Assembly: GCA_964522605.1 (NCBI GenBank)
Contig: CAZFWV010000064.1
Span: 1-25,087 of the forward strand
Length of the DNA: 25,087 nucleotides
Source: CAVZLD01 sp964522605
GTDB taxonomy: Bacteria; Planctomycetota; Planctomycetia; Pirellulales; Pirellulaceae
Direction of reading: 5' to 3'
The first letter of the stretch is position 1, and the number at the start of each line of letters is the position of its first letter. Below, in pieces: positions 16,729 to 24,049 of the stretch. The notes under the pieces were generated by a model that saw only the letters and a program-made list of their open reading frames with translations, did no database searches and was not told the origin of the DNA. The position numbers and the translations under genes are program-made.

Positions 16729-18651
16729 TCACGCACTTCCCCAAAGCGGCAACAGGAAGTTCTCGAGGATAATCACGGCGATTCCCATGAGTGCACCGCC
16801 CGCGATGACACCGGCGCAGATCGGTTCCTGATTCTTGACGAAGACGCGATCGATCACGCCACCGCTGCCCGTCCAGCGAACTTCCATGGCCCAGAACAGC
16901 AGAGCGCCCAGGAACATTGCCAGGCAAGTGTGAAACGGAATTACCGCAGCCAGTCCCACGCCGACTCCGGAGAGCCAGAAGCGACCTTTGGTTGCCAGCC
17001 GCAAGCCTTCCAGCACGATGCCCAGGATGGCTCCGATCAGCGCGGCCCAGCGGGCCGACATCTCCAGGTTACTGATTCCCGCAGTCAGCAACTCGGCGAC
17101 CGCCTTCCAGACGGTAGCCGATGGCATTGGATATTGGTCCGTAATCAGGAATTCGGGGCCTTTGCGCAGAAAGACCAGGTAGTAGATCGGGACCGAGACG
17201 ATCGCTCCGGCAAGGATCCCCAGCACGTGACCGATGGCCTGGTGTCGAGGTTTGCCGCCCAGCATGTACCCCGGTTTGATGTCCATCAGCAGATTCGACG
17301 CGTTGCTCGCCACTTCCGCCGTGATCGCGGCCGTCGCCAGGTTCGTGCGAATATTGCCCGGTGCAATCGCTCCGTATGTCAGTTGAGTCAGTTTGCCTAC
17401 GGCTCCGATTGGAGTGATCGATGTGAGGGCGGTCGAATTGACGGCGATCAACGTGAACACAAAGATCAACGGAATCGCGATGACTCCCTGCCAAATGGCG
17501 ACGTCGAAGAACTTCCATGCCAGGAAGACAACCAGACTGCCGACAAGGGGGATGCCAATAGCCGAGACCCACAGGGGAAGTTCGATATCGCGCAGCACAT
17601 CGCGGTTCGACGTTTTTTCTCGTCGGCGAAACAGACTGGTAAACGCGCTGACAAAAACCTGGGGCTTGGCGAAAAAGGCGAAGATCGAAGCGGTGGTCAT
17701 CATCGCGACGCCCCACCAGAGCGCCCAGACGGTGATGATGCGGAATCCGTATTGCGGACCCTCCGCAGTGACATTCGGGTGGATGTCTCCGATCTTGATC
17801 ATCCAAGGGGCGAGCAAACAGTAATTGATCACGGCACCGATCATCAAGGAGACTCCGGTGCGGATCCCCATCAGGCCCCCGGCGGCCATCATGACCACGT
17901 CGCTCTCGACGCGTACCGTCAATTGCCGCAGTTCCGTGCCCCCGATTCGTGGCGTGACAAAACGATAGATCCAGTCGTCGAGGAACTCCGGGATCGTGAG
18001 TGCTCCCAACTTCAGCTTGCCCATGATCATCGCGCTGCTGCCGAGCTTGATCAGAGCGGACAATCCGCCACTGATGGCCAGCAGCTTGGCCTTCAGTATT
18101 GCGTCGCCTCCGTGCCCCTCATGCAGCGAATCCATCACGATGCCAGCAGCTCGACCTTCCGGAAACGGATGCTGCTCGTCGTTAATGAATCGACGTTTCA
18201 ACGGGAAGGCAAAGAGCACGCCCAGGATGCTCAGGGCCGAGATCCAAATCATGGAGGTTGACATGGGCAAGATCGTCTCCGTGACGATCATGTAGGCCGC
18301 CAGAGACGAGATCAGGGGTGCCGTCATGTAACCCGCCGCGGTCGCGATCGACTGCATGCAGTTGTTTTCCAGTAGCGTAAACTCGCGGCCCAGGCCAATC
18401 GCAGACAGAACGCGAAACATCGCGAATGCCAGAATCACCGAGGTGATTCCGACTCCGAGCGTCCACCCCGTCTTCGCACCGACGTAGAGATTCGTCAGCG
18501 ACAAGACGCCACCCAGCATCATGCCCGTCACTGCCGACCGGATCGTCAGCTGCGGCATGTTTCCGCGGTACACGTTTTCCAGCCACCAGCGGTCTTTCTG
18601 TTCCAGAGTCCAAGTACGAATCTGTTCGTCATTCAACTGCTGAATCGTCAT
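16729..18651 (-). CDS. OPT family oligopeptide transporter
   Basis: A 640-residue integral membrane protein of the OPT superfamily, whose members import oligopeptides or metal chelates by proton coupling. Family-like segments include SLTNLYVGAKTGWTLGVGIT (about 51-70), LLENNCMQSIATAAGYM (93-109), HPFPEGRAAGIVMDSL in the first third and LMDIKPGYMLGGKPRHQAIG in the second half. About 14-16 membrane segments are visible, normal for the family. The start is ATG 18651, with GAGGAA just before it; an in-frame TTG at 18669 is an alternative. The gene converges with the NlpC/P60 gene with only 6 nt between stops and diverges from the secreted-protein gene at 18890. The substrate is unknown; peptide uptake is the family-based guess. 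Confidence 0.92.
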   Translation of the reverse strand: MTIQQLNDEQIRTWTLEQKDRWWLENVYRGNMPQLTIRSAVTGMMLGGVLSLTNLYVGAKTGWTLGVGITSVILAFAMFRVLSAIGLGREFTLLENNCMQSIATAAGYMTAPLISSLAAYMIVTETILPMSTSMIWISALSILGVLFAFPLKRRFINDEQHPFPEGRAAGIVMDSLHEGHGGDAILKAKLLAISGGLSALIKLGSSAMIMGKLKLGALTIPEFLDDWIYRFVTPRIGGTELRQLTVRVESDVVMMAAGGLMGIRTGVSLMIGAVINYCLLAPWMIKIGDIHPNVTAEGPQYGFRIITVWALWWGVAMMTTASIFAFFAKPQVFVSAFTSLFRRREKTSNRDVLRDIELPLWVSAIGIPLVGSLVVFLAWKFFDVAIWQGVIAIPLIFVFTLIAVNSTALTSITPIGAVGKLTQLTYGAIAPGNIRTNLATAAITAEVASNASNLLMDIKPGYMLGGKPRHQAIGHVLGILAGAIVSVPIYYLVFLRKGPEFLITDQYPMPSATVWKAVAELLTAGISNLEMSARWAALIGAILGIVLEGLRLATKGRFWLSGVGVGLAAVIPFHTCLAMFLGALLFWAMEVRWTGSGGVIDRVFVKNQEPICAGVIAGGALMGIAVIILENFLLPLWGSA

Positions 18652-18889
18652 CGGTTCCTCGGATTCCAAAGTGCGTCAACAATGCGCCCGTCCTGTTGAC
18701 AGAGTGGTCTCACAGACGTGCCGATCATAAACGATACGGACGAATCGTTCGATATGAGTCAGTCATCACGGTGCCGAGCGATTCCCATATACTTGACGGG
18801 CGCAGGAACCGAGACGACTGTCTCTCGCCGGACGCCTTGGTCCCGCGAATCAACCGCTCGCCGGCTTCTTCAACCTTCGGGAGGTGCGC
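18652..18889. promoter_or_regulatory. Divergent promoter region between OPT and secreted-protein genes
   Basis: This 238-nt region must carry the promoters of both divergent genes. TTGACA is present at 18696-18701 on the plus strand, but no good -10 box follows at 16-18 nt. GTCAAC (18675-18680) and GTTGAC (18695-18700) form an inverted repeat with 14-nt spacing, a possible operator. A GGGAGG Shine-Dalgarno at 18879-18884 lies 5 nt before ATG 18890. No other feature is recognised. Confidence 0.4.
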
Positions 18890-20599
18890 ATGTCCTGCCG
18901 TGACCTGATTCGAATCACGATCGTCGACCTGTTGGGTCTCGTCGCCTTCACTGCGAGTCTCCACGCGGCCGATTGGCCGGAGCCGGGAACGCATGGCCAC
19001 TACGCCGTGCTGACCGCGACGCCTCATGAACGTCCACCGCTCTTGGCGGTCGACGTTCTCTTCGGGCCGCGCGAGGTCGTCGACGGAATGGACGCGGGTT
19101 GGTGGGAAATGGAAGGCCGCGCCGAGGATGACCCGCAGACCGAACCCCTGTTTGTGCTGCGGGCTTTGACTCGAGATAATCCTCTGGAGCGGCCCGAACA
19201 ACCGCTGCACTTCCTTCGATACCAATTACGCCTGCCGGCCGACGGGGATTGTTTCGAATACCGCACCGCGCGCGACGAGGTGCTGCTGCCCCCGTGGCGG
19301 GATTTTGTCCGCCATTTCATCCCGCATGCTGCTGTGACCACGCGATTTCAGCAAAGATTGCCCGAAACCGCGGAATACCTCGGACACATCCTCACACTGC
19401 GCTGGACCGGACAGGATGTGCCCTGGCCGTCGTGGCCGAATGGGATCACTCTGCGGATCGATCGAGAACTGATCGTCGGGACGGGAAGAAACTTCAAGGA
19501 TCGAGAAGGACATCGACTGCCGCAGCAGCCGGAACGCCAAAACTATGACTATGTCCCCTTCGTTGCCGAAGACTATCGGGTCATGATCGACGCGGGCATC
19601 AATCTGTTCCGAGTCGACGGATCGCAACAACGGTATGTGCAGCGCGAACCGGTCTTTTATCACCGGGCCGTCGAAGGGGATCCGCCGCTGCGCTATCCGG
19701 GTGATCTGTACCGCAGCAACTACCTCGGGCCGGTCATGTTCATGGACGAGCCCACGATCATCATGGTTGGTGATCCGCTGATCCATAACACGCTCCGCTA
19801 CTTCAGCGATGCGACCGCGCTGATCCCCGCCCGTGTTCGTGCCCGGTACGAGGCGTCAGGCAACTACGGTTCGTATCAACTCGAGCGGGCTCTTCAGAAG
19901 TCCGGAGTCGCCTTCGGTCAGATGCGCCTGCAGCAGTGGGACTATCCTGCCTGGGAAACGATCTTCGAAACGGCCCATTTTCAGATGTTGGGAGGTCTAA
20001 GCGGGATCGTGCACGAAGGCCGCTACCAATTGGCCCCGTTCGACCAGCGGGTCGCCGATTGGACCGGAGTGCCCCGGCAACACACGCCGGAGCAGCTTCT
20101 GCGGTACCATTTCGCCTTGCTGCGCGGCGGGACGCAACCTCACGGAAAATTTTGGGGGACCAGCATCTACGGACAGTGTGACCCGCAAATCGCCCCCCAA
20201 GCCGTGACGCTGGCCTATGACCTGGGGGCCCGCTACGTCTGGTTCTGGACCTCCGATCACGATCATCACCTTCCCTGGCCCGAGCAACTCGACCTGGCCC
20301 GGCGGCTCCAAGCACACGCCCAGGCCCACCCGCGCCGCTCGATCTACCTGCCGCCCGTTCCCCGCGATCTCGCCATTGTCGTTCCCGCCGGCGTGTTTCC
20401 GTCGCTGGAAAACCTCTGGTGGGTCCGCGAACTCGATTCGCAGGGCACAGGCGAGGCTTCCCTGTACTACCGCGGATTGATGGAACACTTCCTGGCCGCC
20501 TGCCAAAAGGCGTTCGACCAACAGGCCGACTTCGATGTCCTGATCGACTCAGGGCACCCACCGATCGGCTATCGATCCGTCGTTTATGTTCGACCGTAA
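18890..20599 (+). CDS. Secreted protein of unknown family
   Basis: A 569-residue protein I cannot assign to a named family. Residues 1-26 look like a signal peptide (hydrophobic core IVDLLGLVAFTASLHA, cleavage before ADW), so it is probably exported. The mature part is rich in tryptophan, tyrosine and proline. The C-terminal half has alternating strand-like and helix-like segments (MIDAGINLFRVDGSQQ, LAYDLGARYVWFWTSDHDHH) suggestive of a TIM-barrel hydrolase, with acidic and histidine residues at strand ends; this fold is inference only. ATG 18890 has GGGAGG 5 nt upstream, so it is preferred to the GTG at 18884. The gene stands alone, divergent from the OPT gene. No intrinsic terminator is seen downstream. 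Confidence 0.85.
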   Translation: MSCRDLIRITIVDLLGLVAFTASLHAADWPEPGTHGHYAVLTATPHERPPLLAVDVLFGPREVVDGMDAGWWEMEGRAEDDPQTEPLFVLRALTRDNPLERPEQPLHFLRYQLRLPADGDCFEYRTARDEVLLPPWRDFVRHFIPHAAVTTRFQQRLPETAEYLGHILTLRWTGQDVPWPSWPNGITLRIDRELIVGTGRNFKDREGHRLPQQPERQNYDYVPFVAEDYRVMIDAGINLFRVDGSQQRYVQREPVFYHRAVEGDPPLRYPGDLYRSNYLGPVMFMDEPTIIMVGDPLIHNTLRYFSDATALIPARVRARYEASGNYGSYQLERALQKSGVAFGQMRLQQWDYPAWETIFETAHFQMLGGLSGIVHEGRYQLAPFDQRVADWTGVPRQHTPEQLLRYHFALLRGGTQPHGKFWGTSIYGQCDPQIAPQAVTLAYDLGARYVWFWTSDHDHHLPWPEQLDLARRLQAHAQAHPRRSIYLPPVPRDLAIVVPAGVFPSLENLWWVRELDSQGTGEASLYYRGLMEHFLAACQKAFDQQADFDVLIDSGHPPIGYRSVVYVRP

Positions 20600-20859
20600 G
20601 ATTTTCTTTCCTGGACACTTGGCGTAATGGGAATCGGCGTGATGCCTAAAGATTGGGCACTCGACTTCGTGCCTCGGAAGTGGGCGGGGCTGCCTGATTC
20701 GACAGCAGTGAAGTGCTGTCACCGCAAGTGCTGTCACTGCTTGCATTTAAATGCTGGTCTTGACTTCGATGCGAAGAATGCGGCATAACGCGGCCACGGT
20801 GGCTGCGACCTATGTGTCAGTGTTCCCCAAGCATGGAAGATTCAGGAAGGAGCCGAAAA
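20600..20859. promoter_or_regulatory. Upstream region of the RHH gene with direct repeats and a palindrome
   Basis: The region contains two identical 12-nt direct repeats, AAGTGCTGTCAC at 20711-20722 and 20726-20737, set within an inverted GCAGTGA...TCACTGC pair. A perfect 12-nt palindrome, GCATTTAAATGC, lies at 20743-20754. A strong Shine-Dalgarno (AGGAAGGAG, 20844-20852) precedes ATG 20860. Ribbon-helix-helix proteins often bind such repeats and repress their own genes; autoregulation here is inference. A clear -35/-10 pair was not found. Confidence 0.4.
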
Positions 20860-21258
20860 ATGGAATTGGTTCAGCAGCAGGAAGAAAACCGGGAAGCTAA
20901 GGTCTTTCGCGTCGCCGCGGACCTGTATCGACAGGATCCCGACTGGGTGACGTTCTTTCGCGAGGTCCTCGGGGTCGAAGGGATCATTCGCCGTGTATTC
21001 CCGAGTGCGACCGATCTGGCTCGGTTCGAGCAGACGAGGGAATACGCCGACATCCAGCAGATGGTGGCCAAATTGCGCGAGCGAGCCAGCGACCCGACGG
21101 ATGCGCGGGAACCGACACGCGTGATCACCGTGCGTTTGCCGAAGAGTCTGCATGAAAGCCTGCGGAACGAGGCCCATGAGCGAAAGACCAGCATGAATAA
21201 GCTGTGCATTTCGAAACTGTTGCAGATGGTCGATGAGGAGCTGATTCCGAACGACTGA
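20860..21258 (+). CDS. Small ribbon-helix-helix (Arc/HicB-like) protein
   Basis: A 132-residue protein. The C-terminal part fits the ribbon-helix-helix DNA-binding fold: strand RVITVRL (87-93), helix A about 94-108 (PKSLHESLRNEAHER), a turn, then helix B about 111-124 (SMNKLCISKLLQMV). The N-terminal 75 residues (DPDWVTFFREVLGVEGIIRRVFP, 26-48, read in two parts) are helical and I do not recognise them; they may serve in oligomerisation or partner binding. ATG 20860 is preceded by AGGAAGGAG with 7-nt spacing and is preferred to upstream ATG or GTG codons. No toxin gene is adjacent, so a toxin-antitoxin role is not supported. A strong terminator follows, so it is a single-gene transcript. Confidence 0.85.
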   Translation: MELVQQQEENREAKVFRVAADLYRQDPDWVTFFREVLGVEGIIRRVFPSATDLARFEQTREYADIQQMVAKLRERASDPTDAREPTRVITVRLPKSLHESLRNEAHERKTSMNKLCISKLLQMVDEELIPND

Positions 21259-21304
21259 CCGGGACGAGTCTGGTTTGCGGTACACTGGTTTGGCCGGATT
21301 GCCC

Positions 21305-21343
21305 AAGGCGGTTTCTCCCAACGGCGGAGAGCCGCCTTTTTTT
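21305..21343 (+). terminator. Intrinsic terminator after the RHH gene
   Basis: AAGGCGG at 21305-21311 pairs with CCGCCTT at 21332-21338. The stem extends through TCTCC/GGAGA with one bulge and one wobble pair, and is followed by seven Ts (21337-21343). It lies 46 nt after the stop codon and is the clearest rho-independent terminator in the window. Confidence 0.85.
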
Positions 21344-21460
21344 CTGCCCCGCGCCCGGTCGGCGGCGCCTTTGGATTTTGGTCCAAGAGTCGCGATGGAC
21401 CCTCACGCGGGAACTGCTCAGATCGTACCGCCTCCGTTTTCGGGATTCGGTCGGATAGGT

Positions 21461-21589
21461 GCCGCGGAAGAACGCGGAATTGCGCGGCGCGAGAGGAATG
21501 TGCATTTGCGGAAAACCGAATTGCGCGTCAATTCGGATGCCGTTCTTTCGTTCCGCTTTGATCGGCGTCCATCCGCGCGTTTCCGCGGC
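21461..21589. repeat. Palindromic repeat between the RHH gene and rnpB
   Basis: The outer arms GCCGCGGAAGAACGCGGA (21461-21478) and TCCGCGCGTTTCCGCGGC (21572-21589) are imperfect inverted repeats. An inner perfect 8-bp hairpin, CCGAATTG/CAATTCGG, sits at 21516-21523 and 21529-21536. It lies in the 432-nt gap between the RHH gene and the 3' end of rnpB. Apart from this element and the terminator, nothing is seen in the gap. Confidence 0.65.
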
Positions 21590-21690
21590 CCTCTTTGATC
21601 TGCGGGGTACAGAAATCGGGTCCAACGCTCGGCTTGTGTCGTTGTGCTGGGCGGCGCGTCCGATTAATCGAAGTAAAAAGCCGGAATGAA

Positions 21691-22110
21691 GGAGACCTCG
21701 AAGGAAACCTGTAAGCCGGGTTCTGTGGCCGTCCCAGGGGACGGTCGGTGATCATTTCTCTAGGATGCCGATTGCTCGACACCTCCAGCGGCCTACCCGG
21801 GAGTCGATAACGGGCCGGACCGACCCGTGGCGTCAATGACGCAGGCTGCTCCCTGTTTGGCCTTGCTCCGGGCGGGGTTTACCGAGCCAGGCGAGTCACC
21901 TCACCTGCTGGTGAGCTCTTACCTCACCGTTTCACCCTTACCGGGCAGCACCAATCGGTGTCACCAGGCGGTTTCTTTTCTGTGGCACTTTCCCGGGTCT
22001 TGCGACCGGTCGGCGTTACCGACCACCCTGTCCTGTGGAGCCCGGACTTTCCTCTCGTCCGCCGCACTTGGCGACGAACCAGCGATCACCCGGTTTCCTT
22101 CGAAGTCTCT
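21691..22110 (-). ncRNA. rnpB: RNase P RNA, bacterial type A
   Basis: This is the catalytic RNA of RNase P, which matures tRNA 5' ends. Read on the minus strand, the conserved 5' region GAGGAAAGTCCGGGCTCC appears near 22025-22050. It is followed by ACAGGACAGGGTGG, the core GGTAAGGGTGAAACGGTGAG, GAGCTCACC and the 3' CR motif ACAGAACCCGGCTTA close to the end. The ends pair as helix P1: the 5' strand at 22110-22092 pairs with 21709-21691 over about 18 bp with one G-U pair. This sets the gene limits to within a few nt. The P1 stem is longer than the 11 bp of E. coli. The gene is antisense to a long meaningless open frame. Its neighbours are not co-transcribed with it. Confidence 0.97.
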
Positions 22111-22114
22111 TTCC

Positions 22115-22120
22115 AGCATA
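22115..22120 (-). promoter_or_regulatory. Candidate -10 box of rnpB
   Basis: TATGCT on the minus strand (AGCATA on plus) lies 5 nt upstream of the 22110 end of the P1 helix, at the right distance for a start near 22108. The -35 region expected around 22138-22143 is poor (TTCTCC), so the call is only moderate. Confidence 0.4.
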
Positions 22121-22234
22121 CGCAGAGTCGTCAGGCAGGAGAATTCGGAAAACGGGCGGCCCCGACCGTTTCCGCGAGGTGCTCCGATCAAGTACATTGG
22201 CGGGGTCACCATCGAATGGGAAAACCGGTCCGAA

Positions 22235-22291
22235 GCACTGGCAGAGCCAGTGGCACCCGCTGATCTGGTGTGCCACTGGCTCTGCCAGTGC
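22235..22291. repeat. Perfect 22-nt inverted repeat with nested palindromes
   Basis: GCACTGGCAGAGCCAGTGG (start of the arm at 22235-22256) has an exact inverted copy at 22270-22291, with a 13-nt loop. Each arm is itself palindromic around AGA/TCT (CACTGGC AGA GCCAGTG). Elements with the CACTGGCAGAGCCAGTG core are familiar dispersed repeats in planctomycete genomes (recalled). It lies between the divergent rnpB and ceramidase-family genes. Confidence 0.9.
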
Positions 22292-22396
22292 AGTTTCGAG
22301 ACAAAGCCTAGTCCGATTTGTCTCCCGCAGGCCGACTTGAGACAATTCGGCCCACGCGGGAGTCCTGCTGATCGTCAGCCGAAAGAGGTGCATCCG

Positions 22397-23680
22397 ATGC
22401 GAATCGCGACGTTGCTGATTGTCTTGCTCGTGCTGCTGGATTCGCCCTGTGCCGCTCAAGAGACGTCCTTTCAGGCTGCCGCGGCGAAACGTGTGATCAC
22501 GCCGGAGCGTCTGCTGCCCGTTTCGGGAGGTCTCGGTCTGCCGCAGCCGGTACAAGAAAAACGAGGCGATCTGACGGCCCGGGCGCTAGTGGTTCGCAAG
22601 GGGTCGGTCACGGTGGCGCTGGTCAGTGTCGATCTGTTGGGGTTTCCGAGCGTCCTGGCAGACCGCGTGCGGGCACGCGTCTCGCGAATTCCTCCGGGCC
22701 AAATTCTGATTGGCGCGACCCACACCCACAGCGCACCGGACTGTTATGCGTTTCCCGACGGCCAGGGGGGGCATACGGGCGATCTGGAGTACATCGACTT
22801 CGTTTGTCGCCAGACGGCGGACGCGATCAATGCGGCGCTCGACCAACTTCGTCCCGCGCGCCTGAGGGTGGCGACGGGTGAGGCCCAGGGAAAGATTGCC
22901 TACAACTACTACGCGCCCGATTTATACGATCGTCGCATGTCGGTCCTGCAGGTTCAGCAACCCGACGGCGCGACCATTGCCACGCTCGTCAACTATGCCA
23001 TTCACCCGGAAGTCTTAGGGAATGAAGCGGGGATCATGAGTCCTGACCTCGTGGGACCCCTCTGTGATCAACTGGAAGCAACGCACGGTGGTGTGGCCTT
23101 GTTCATCAATGGGGCTCAAGGCGGGATGATTACCGCAGACAACCGTGACCTGGCGCGAATCAAGGATGCTGCGCGCGGATACTGGGAAGACGATCGAACG
23201 TGGGACGAGTGTCTGCGGATCGGCCATGCCATGGCGGCCGAGGCCACGCGAATTGTGCGCGATGCGCCACTGCAGCAGGATCCACGACTGACATGCAAGA
23301 CGATTACCGTGCGCTTTCCCGTGGAATCGGAATTGCTCTGGAATGTGATTCGCCTTTCACCACTGCAGTATCCCCACAACGAGGATCACAGCGTGAGCAC
23401 ATGCGTGAGTCTGGTCAATATCGGGAACGCTCAAATCTTGACGATTCCTGGCGAGGCGATGCCGAACATCGGTTTCTACCTGAAGCGAAAAATGGGGGGT
23501 GAGCACCATCTGTTGTTTGGCCTGACCCACGACGCGTTCGGATACATCCTGACGAAAGTCGACTTCCACAGTTTTCCGCGCTATGAGTACATCTCGAGAA
23601 CGTCTCTTGGCGAGATGACCGGCGAAATTTTCATCGAACACGCGCTGCAATTGATTCAGCAGAATTCACCTGAGCCATAA
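22397..23680 (+). CDS. Secreted neutral/alkaline ceramidase-family protein
   Basis: A 427-residue protein similar to the N-terminal catalytic domain of neutral ceramidases, zinc amidases that cleave the amide of ceramide. Residues 1-20 are a signal peptide (MRIATLLIVLLVLLDSPCAA), so it is exported. The zinc-site motif GATHTHSAPD (106-115, with H109 and H111) and NYAIHPEVLG (199-208, H203) match the family. The usual GxxGD motif reads NGAQGGM here, so one acidic position is changed. It is much shorter than full neutral ceramidases (over 600 residues) and lacks the C-terminal domain, so ceramide may not be its substrate. Planctomycetes often carry such short paralogues. ATG 22397 is preceded by AGAGGTG; the frame stays open back to 21827 only across the antisense of rnpB. 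It is a single-gene unit. Confidence 0.88.
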   Translation: MRIATLLIVLLVLLDSPCAAQETSFQAAAAKRVITPERLLPVSGGLGLPQPVQEKRGDLTARALVVRKGSVTVALVSVDLLGFPSVLADRVRARVSRIPPGQILIGATHTHSAPDCYAFPDGQGGHTGDLEYIDFVCRQTADAINAALDQLRPARLRVATGEAQGKIAYNYYAPDLYDRRMSVLQVQQPDGATIATLVNYAIHPEVLGNEAGIMSPDLVGPLCDQLEATHGGVALFINGAQGGMITADNRDLARIKDAARGYWEDDRTWDECLRIGHAMAAEATRIVRDAPLQQDPRLTCKTITVRFPVESELLWNVIRLSPLQYPHNEDHSVSTCVSLVNIGNAQILTIPGEAMPNIGFYLKRKMGGEHHLLFGLTHDAFGYILTKVDFHSFPRYEYISRTSLGEMTGEIFIEHALQLIQQNSPEP

Positions 23681-23787
23681 ACACGCGTCCGAGAGGATCA
23701 CGACGTTTCGCTCGGAGGAGGTACAGTCTAGAAGTTGACGGCTCGGAAGGAGTTGCTTCACCTCCCCTGTGGCTAATTGTTTAACCC

Positions 23788-23907
23788 GCAGCCGTCAGGC
23801 GAGGTCCGTTCAACCACAAGATCAGGCCGCGCGGATCGAGCCGCATGGTTCCAGAGGTTACGGCCAGCGACAACCGAATCCAGAAGCGGACCTCGCCTGA
23901 CGGCTGC
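23788..23907. repeat. Perfect 21-nt inverted repeat with 78-nt spacer
   Basis: The arm at 23788-23808 (starting GCAGCCGTCAGGCGAGGTC) has an exact inverted copy at 23887-23907. The 78-nt spacer has no open frame and looks non-coding. The whole resembles a small MITE or stem-loop element; no transposase is near, and no target duplication was seen. It lies between the convergent ceramidase-family and PPK2 genes. Confidence 0.85.
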
Positions 23908-23959
23908 GCGTCAAACGGACCGCCGCGAATCCTGTTCTGAGATTCCGGCAAAACCAACA

Positions 23960-24009
23960 CTCCCACGCTACACGACCTCGCGCGGGAGGGTGACGGAGTC
24001 GTGTGGGAG
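23960..24009. repeat. Imperfect palindrome next to the PPK2 terminator
   Basis: CTCCCAC at 23960-23966 and GTGGGAG at 24003-24009 form outer arms, with ACACGACctc and gagTCGTGT inside them and an internal CCTCGCGCGGGAGG. This is a second, unrelated palindromic element in the same gap. The pairing is imperfect, with an extra few bases on the left side. Confidence 0.5.
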
Positions 24010-24026
24010 CCAACAAATAAGAACTC

Positions 24027-24048
24027 CACGACCTTAAAAGCGGTCGTG
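24027..24048 (-). terminator. Probable terminator of the PPK2 gene
   Basis: CACGACC (24027-24033) pairs with GGTCGTG (24042-24048) around an 8-nt loop, directly after the PPK2 stop on the minus strand. The minus-strand sequence beyond it (GAGTTCTTATTTGTT) is moderately T-rich rather than a clean T-tract, so efficiency is uncertain. Confidence 0.55.
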
Positions 24049-24049
24049 A

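Noticed and set aside
16930..18261. 443-residue open frame antisense to the OPT gene
   Set aside because: Its translation is almost purely hydrophilic and low complexity (rich in D, R, Q, H), as expected from the reverse of a membrane-protein gene.
20860..21258. Toxin-antitoxin module
   Set aside because: Only the ribbon-helix-helix protein is present. The genes on both sides are a secreted protein and rnpB, with no small toxin-like frame.
21827..22396. Upstream extension of the ceramidase-family frame
   Set aside because: It would run through the antisense of rnpB and a palindromic repeat. The signal peptide at ATG 22397 with its Shine-Dalgarno marks the real start.
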